Source: Plasmodium vivax
Taxonomy: Eukaryota; Apicomplexa; Aconoidasida; Haemosporida; Plasmodiidae
Assembly: GCF_000002415.2 (NCBI RefSeq)
Contig: NC_009910.1
Span: forward strand, 779,501 to 843,500
Direction: 5' to 3'
Length of the DNA: 64,000 nt
This document shows positions 58,046-64,000 of this stretch, piece by piece. A program made the position numbers and the translations under genes. The notes under the pieces are model-generated. The model was not told the DNA's origin and ran no database searches. It saw only the letters and a list, made by a program, of their open reading frames with translations. Each line of letters begins with the position of its first letter. Position 1 is the stretch's first letter.

Positions 58046-59701
58046 CTTGAGGCTCTCCCTTTCGATAGCCTCATAAGTAAGCGGGACATTTGAGCGAATT
58101 TTCACTGTAACACATTTTAATGAAAAAAAGAATGTTACCAGTTGTTTAAAAAAAAAAAAAAAAAAGGAACACTATTTGTGAGGCATGTTGTATTAAGCGA
58201 AAAGAGGGGGCACGCTTACATTTCTATAACGCTGCAAGGATGATAGATATATTGCACACGAAAAAAAAAAAAAATTACAATTCGAGGAGGGGCGTGTAAT
58301 TCGCAAGCTGAAGGTAAAAAAAAATCCGATAAGAGTGAAAAAAAAAAAAAATAAAATAATAAAATAACAATAAAATTAGCGCAGAACAAGCAACTACAAC
58401 TGCCTCCGATGAGCAACCCCGCAATTGCAGTCCGATTCAACTGCACAGTTTTAATTATGCACCTGAACAGTTTCACCATCCAAGCGAACAGTCGAAGTTT
58501 CTGCCAACAGAAAATCGCAGTAGAAAGAACCAGATGGAACGGTCAGTCCTGAACAAGTATAACCATTTTTTACCCTTTTTTAAGTGAAAAAAAATTTATT
58601 TACATAGCTCTTCTCTCTTGCTACTTAATCTGTCAAACGTTGCAACTAGCCACTACACAGCAGGGAAGTCAGTCCTATGAAATTTATTTTTGGTTGTTTG
58701 ATTTATTTAAACAAGGGGATGTTGCCTTTTTATCTATTAGCAGCTTTGTAATGCCATTCTTTTTTTTTTTTAAATATATTTTTTTCTTTTTTTGCGCCCC
58801 TTGGGGGGAAAAACATTTATTCCCCCAGCATTGTATTAATTTGGCTTTCTCTTAGAAGAAAAAACATCACCCTTTGATAATTTGCCTTAATAGGCAGAAA
58901 TTGCAACACCATTTTGCATAGGCTAAGAATGGAGCACAAATGTACCGCATGAGGTTTCCCATTTTTAATGCCCATTTAAGCCGAAAGTAATTTTAAAAAA
59001 GTAAATTAAAAAAAAGTAAAATAAGTAGAAAGCTACAGGCCATTATCTCTTTAACGCTTCAAAATAAGGATAAAAATAAAAGAACAATTTTACAAAATGA
59101 TGTAAAAATTGGCCATTTGTATGCTTACGCGCTCTTACAGTGCACATGACACTTACATTCGTTCGCCGTTGCCGAATATGCAATAGTGAAAAAAAAAAAA
59201 AAAAAAAAATCGGCACATTTTACTTAAAAACACAGTATAAGTGTGTTAAATAAAATTACGTACAGAAAACAGAACGCATATTTTGCCATTAATTAAATGA
59301 TAGTAAAAAAAAAAAAAAAAATTATTGTTCACGTATATATGTGAAAAGCGTACTTGAATGGAGAAGTCTCTGTGCTCATTTTTTGAATGCAGCAATTCAA
59401 TCGCTCTGCGCGAGTCTACCCGCAAAACATGGCACCATATGACAGATGAAATGTATATCCACATAAACAAAGTCCACTAACGAATCGCTTATATCTTTTT
59501 TTTTTTTCATATTTTATTTTCTTTCAGCGCATTTTGCGCTCCTCAGAATTGATGAATATACCGTTTTATCCCTTTCAGCTCATTCGAACGTAGTGGGTTT
59601 TAGCTTTGAAAAAAAATTGTTCTACTTATTTTCGCCCGTCATTATTCTTTTATCTGTCACCGTTTGCCACTTCCCAGCACTTCCTAGCGCTTCCTGCCAA
59701 A
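58046..59701. other. intergenic region between PHIST 6 and PHIST 7
   Basis: AT-rich with poly(dA) at 58147-58165, 58260-58274, 58340-58352, 59188-59208 and 59305-59321. No gene supported. Confidence 0.55.
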
Positions 59702-60515
59702 TTACGCCTTTGCCTTTTTGGGCACAGCTTTAAAATCTAATGAGTGCTTATTAAAGGTGTCGATCCATTTTTTTTCATTTGTCTCAATGGATGTCACCCA
59801 CGAACTAACATATTTATATAAATAATCAAGAAATTTTCCTGATGATGTTCTTTTTTTGGTCGCGTATACGTCACATGTTTTTTTATAGCAATCATCAGCT
59901 GCTTTCATATCTTTGGAAATTTTCTCTTGACATTCATTCCACAATTTCGTTTTCTCTGCCTCTGGCATTCCACATTTAGAGGCCAAATCATTAAGCTTTT
60001 TTGACAATCTATCACACAAGTTTTTATATTCTGCAATTTGTAGCTCATTGAAACTCTGAAGCACAAAATCTATATTTTTTTTGTTTATCCATGAGTAAGT
60101 GACTTCATTTATAGTTAATCTTATAGCCATTAATTTGGATGACAATGGAAAGTCCTTTGTTTTAGATACATAATCAAGGAACTTATGTAAACTCAATGTT
60201 CTAAAGTTAGTTTTTAATTGTTCCACTGCACTGTTACTTGCTTGGCAAGGTGCTACCTGAGCTAACTGTCTTGGGGATACTACTGCCAGCTGTAAGTGAT
60301 TTTCAGAACTGCCATTTGACATGTACATTTCATTCTATTAAAAGGTGAGAAAGTTATTTAAGGTGAATATGTATATTAATATGCAAAAGGGGGCTAATGA
60401 TATATAATGGGAAAAAAAAAAAAGGGAAATTTTTTTTCGCTAAAATTTTTCTTACTACTAATACAACGTTCAACAGAACGAACAACAAGTGTGCTAATCT
60501 CGACACGCTCGACAT
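59702..60515 (-). CDS. PHIST/RAD exported protein 7
   Basis: Exon 1 60456-60515 (20 codons, MSSVSRLAHLLFVLLNVVLV), intron 121 bp (GTAAGA...TTAATAG, phase 0), exon 2 59702-60334; 230 residues. Residues 42-46 are RQLAQ, a PEXEL with Gln at the last position. The PRESAN region (~95-228) is the most typical of the array: LSKKLNDLASKCGMPEAEKT, KLWNECQEKI, TNEKKWIDTFNKHSLDFK. The C-terminus is short and basic (PKKAKA). No repeats. It serves as the reference copy for reading the relic at the right edge. Confidence 0.9.
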
Positions 60516-63443
60516 TTTGGAGTTATAATTTGGTGAATTTTTTTTTTTTTTAAATCAAAAGGGTAACACTATTCAGGGCAAGGCCTACGCGCTCTGCGCT
60601 CTTTTTTATAGCAATGTTATAATAGTGTAAATTCGTGCAAGGCAAAACTTTACGCTCAATTTTGCAATAAGCTTTTTAAGGTATTAATGGGAGAAAAGGC
60701 GTTTCCCCTCAAAAAAAGGAACAGCAGGGGGTGAAAATGCGTAAAAATGAATAATGAAGGAGGGCACCTATTTTTGCAAAATGAACAGCAGACTCTAAGG
60801 GTCTATAAAATTCCAACCGTTCTATAAGTCACAGTAAAAATTAAATTAATAAATAATTAATAAATAATTAATAAAAAAAAAAAGTAAAATTAATAAAAAA
60901 AACAGTAAAATTAAAAAGTGATAATAACACTAATTAGAGCACCTCAACGTAACTAATGTCACTACAACGGATCGATCTCACAAAAATTAATGGCCTATTA
61001 TGCATGTTAAAATGAGACTTCGCTCTTAGTAAAGCATAATTCAAAACGATTTTCGCTTACTATTTATGGCTAAATTATATACCTCCGAAAAAATTACACT
61101 TATAGAACAAGGATAAATAAGGGGAACATATTAAAATAAAAAAAAAATTATTTACTTTTTTTTTTGAAAAAAAGTTATTCTTTTTCCACTGGGTATTGTA
61201 TGCAGAGTTACAAACTCATTAAACAATTGTGTAGGAAAAAAGTGCCTTTTTACATTCTACAAAGGATGTTATATACGAAGTGATAGATTCACTCAAAATT
61301 CTATAACGTTTAATTCTCGACAGTGGTGTTTGCTTAATTTTTTTTTTTTTTTTTTTTTTTTTTTCCACAAAACACCCTTTTTATTCCTATTGGTATAATT
61401 ACAGGTGTTTCTCACATTTTTTTTTTCTACGCTGCAATGCATTCACATTTTGCAAACATTTCATCGTAAAAATATCAAAAATGATTAAACGAATTATTTT
61501 AAATTTTTAAAACCCCTAACATTGTGGTCATCCATCATATTAATCGTAGTGTGCTTAACGTGGTATTTATTTAAAAAAAAAAAATACAACGTCCATTTTT
61601 TGTGCTATTCGTGATAATGAAAATGCGTCAGCTATGCTGTTTATGCGCATTTTAAGCTATCTCAACGTTATCTTAAATACGAAATAATAAGGCAATAGGT
61701 GTTATAAAAAAAGTTGGCACGCAGTCAAATTGAAATGCGACGACGCACTCAAATGTTATCATATATATATAAATATATTTTTTTTTTTTTTCCTAAGTGC
61801 ACAAATTAATTTTTTTTTTCATAATACACATCTTCACCATTTCGGCACAACCTTTATTCTTGTTTTATAAAACCATTTCTATAAAAAAAAAATAGCAAAA
61901 TAATTGTACTTTCAATTTATGCGAATTTGTAATTCCACTGCTCAAAGGGAGTGTACATTAAAATGAGAGTGAACTTATTAATTACGATAATATGAGGCTT
62001 GAATTTGCTAAAAATATATATATATAAAATTAAAGGCGCAAAAAAAAAAAAAAATATACACTTTTTTCTTAAAAAAAAATAATGCGAATTAACTGCTTTA
62101 CGAATGTAAGTAAAAATAGGCCCATTATTAAAGGCGCTCTCGAAAGTTACCCCATTTTTGTGCTATACGGGTATTTGCCAAATTTGCAATTTAAGCGTTT
62201 TCTTAAAATTAAAAGCAATGGCACAATAAATGCACGTTCATGTAGCAAAAATGGGTCTTCACGAAATGATAGAATCCCAGGTGTCTGTCTCTACCACGGA
62301 AGGTGATTCGGCAAAAGTATTGTATTCTCATTTCTTGACTAAATATGCACTTTAGAAATTGGAAAGTGGGGAGCTGCCCCAAAGCAACATATGCGCATGT
62401 AAAAAGGGTAGAATTGGCAAGCGAATGAGTTGGCAAGTGAATGAACATTTTTTACGTGTTCATCCTTCTGAATGCTCCCTTTTCAATCGTAAAGTGCATA
62501 TTTGGTATGAAAACAATGAGGAGGAAACACCAACCCGATTTTTTGAAATGCGTAAAAACCGGCATATTCGTTTTTACCCTAATGAAAGATGACTCCAGTA
62601 TACATCTCTTCCATTCTTTAACATGTTTGGAATTTATCTTCATGTCAACGGAATTTTGCCAAAAATTCTATCCCTAACGTATAAATTACTAAAATGAATT
62701 AACTAATGGTAAGAGAACCAGACTTATGCGCCGGTAAAAAGGTTCATACGATTACAAATTTGTAGCCACTATAGAATAACCTTACGGTTTATTTTTGTTA
62801 TGAATATGTTAGCTTTTTTATCATTACTTCTGTGGACAGAAGCAGATTTCTTTTTTTATAAAAATGAAGTGACATTCGACGAATATGTATCCCCAAAAGG
62901 GCGCATACAGTGAATGTTTTTTTTTAGGCAAGGAAACTAAAATTGAGCGTTTAGCTTCTTAAAAAAAAAACTTCCACTGTCTTAATTTTATGCCTATTAA
63001 GAGGTGCCGTTTTATATAACTGAAAGAGGAATGTACATACTGCTAATCAACTGATTATGCAAATTATTGGAAAAATAAAAAAGACAAATGAATGATAAAC
63101 CAAACTGAAACTGCACAAAGGGTTGCATTTCTGGAGCTGTAATTTACTATCTAAATGTTTTTACAAAAAAAAAAAAAAAAAACGCACTTGGTAACTAGGA
63201 TGGATAAAAAAAAACATACATTTATACGTATATACATTTATATCATTATGGCGCCTCCTAAATAGAGATAGGACCCTTTTCATTATCCCAATTTGACATC
63301 TTTTCGTTTCTTTAACATTAATGCAGTTATTAGTTCATCTTCCCTGCTTAATCAATCGTTAGCGGTATTTAAATATTTAGGATTCCTTTTATTTATTTTT
63401 GTGGACGCCTAATTTCTTTTCTTTTTGTCAATTCTCTGTTAAT
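60516..63443. other. 2.9-kb intergenic region between PHIST 7 and the PHIST relic
   Basis: The most AT-rich part of the window, with TTAATAAATAA repeats at about 60843-60900 and long A/T runs (61338-61364, 62040-62054). Short plus-strand frames at 62082-62306 and 62441-62677 start with ATG but lack support from similarity; the second has a hydrophobic start and could be chance. Confidence 0.5.
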
Positions 63444-63960
63444 TTATTTTTTTCTCTTAGATCTTAGAGCCTTCCATAGAGGGTATTTAGTTCCATCTAC
63501 AAAAATATTATTCCATTTTTTTTTCCATTTTTCTCAAGAGTTTCCATGCATGAATAAATATGGGTTAATAAAATATGTATATAACATACGGATGGTAAAT
63601 ACGCATGGTAAATACGCATGGTAAATACGTATGGTTAAATACGCATGGTTAAATACGCATGGTTAAATACGCATGGTTAAATACGCATGGTTAAATACGC
63701 ATGGTAAAATACGCATGGTAAAATACGCATGGTAAAATACGCATGTTCTTAAGTACAAAATGCACTCTGTTATAACATTCAGTCAATTTAGTGTACCCTT
63801 CAACAGTTGCATCTTCACCTCCATCTCATAATTTATCCTCTGGAAATTCGCAACTTGGCGAAAAGAGGTTAAGCTTGTTTGATAACCTTTTCATCACTTT
63901 GCTATATTTTGCCAAGTGCTGTATTTTTTATGTATAATACACATTTGACAAAAAGTTATG
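63444..63960 (-). pseudogene. decayed PHIST/RAD gene (relic)
   Basis: The minus strand carries recognisable PHIST pieces in order. At about 63834-63930: QHLAKYSKVMKRLSNKLN followed by CEFPEDKL, equal in position to the KKLNDLASKCGMPEAEKTKL block of PHIST 7. The next codon is TGA where the conserved Trp (TGG) of KLWNEC stands. The same frame goes on with EDATVEGYTKLTECYNRV and then runs into a minisatellite (63592-63744). Beyond it, at about 63445-63560, comes EKWKKKWNNIFVDGTKY, similar to the EKKW...FxERxxxY C-terminal helix, ending in a Lys/Arg-rich tail and TAA at 63444. A TAA also precedes the first block. The 5' part may lie beyond the window. I am confident of the homology and less of the exact limits. 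Confidence 0.72.
63592..63744. repeat. 13/14-bp minisatellite inside the PHIST relic
   Basis: About eleven units of AAATACGCATGGTT or the 13-bp form AAATACGCATGGT, placed between the two halves of the PHIST domain remnant. Confidence 0.9.
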
Positions 63961-64000
63961 AACGCAGGAAAAAAAAAATAACTTCATACGATTAATCGTC

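Noticed and set aside
58500..58600. A KKW-containing minus-strand piece that could be a second PHIST relic
   Set aside because: Residues around it do not follow the EKKW...FxERxxxY pattern and no upstream block was found.
61560..61620. Another KKW-like minus-strand fragment
   Set aside because: A stop lies two codons before it and downstream residues are only Phe/Tyr from a T tract.
62441..62677. 78-residue plus-strand frame beginning MNIFYVFILLNAPFSIV
   Set aside because: A signal-like start alone is weak evidence in AT-rich DNA; no donor site leading to a second exon with a PRESAN domain was seen.

Overview
This is a piece of nuclear genome from a malaria parasite of the Plasmodium vivax / simian-malaria clade (P. 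vivax, cynomolgi, knowlesi, inui, coatneyi or similar; I do not fix the species). The pointers are intron-containing genes with GT..AG introns of 100-210 bp, long poly(dA)/poly(dT) tracts between genes, GC-rich coding exons with heavy low-complexity insertions in the left half, and an AT-rich right half carrying a tandem family of small two-exon PHIST/PRESAN (Pv-fam-e, RAD) exported-protein genes.

Left block (1-33 kb), conserved housekeeping genes, in order: the N-terminal part of an unknown repeat-rich protein (minus, runs off the left edge); a very large cyclin-dependent kinase of the CRK3 type (plus); coatomer zeta (minus); cap-binding protein CBP20 (plus, 2 exons); an adenylate kinase / GTP:AMP phosphotransferase (minus); a Tic22-like protein with an N-terminal signal (minus); a RING-finger protein (plus); ribosomal protein L15 (minus, 2 exons); a seven-exon RRM protein (minus); and a long protein with an N-terminal C2 (NT-C2) domain (minus). 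From memory, the order CRK3, zeta-COP, CBP20, adenylate kinase, RING, L15, RRM matches a block on P. falciparum chromosome 4; I could not check this.

Right block (35.7-64 kb): seven PHIST/RAD genes, all on the minus strand and all with the same plan. A short exon 1 encodes a hydrophobic signal, followed by a phase-0 intron, then an exon 2 that opens with about 20 variable residues, a PEXEL-like export motif (RxLxE/Q or a variant) and a helical PRESAN domain. Three members end in unrelated tandem repeats (TSGAAS-like, GKAPDK/GKTPDK, KKGEA). At the right edge lies an eighth, decayed copy with an in-frame stop at a conserved Trp position and a minisatellite in the middle of its PHIST domain.

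The two halves have different jobs. The left genes serve transcription and RNA processing (CRK3, CBP20, RRM protein), translation (L15), vesicle traffic (zeta-COP), nucleotide balance (adenylate kinase) and probably apicoplast import (Tic22-like). The right genes are predicted to be secreted into the host red cell. The boundary also coincides with a visible fall in GC content. Noncoding space is large, and several minisatellites, often with a 20-bp period, sit next to start codons. All exon boundaries were set by eye from splice consensus, reading frame and protein similarity.
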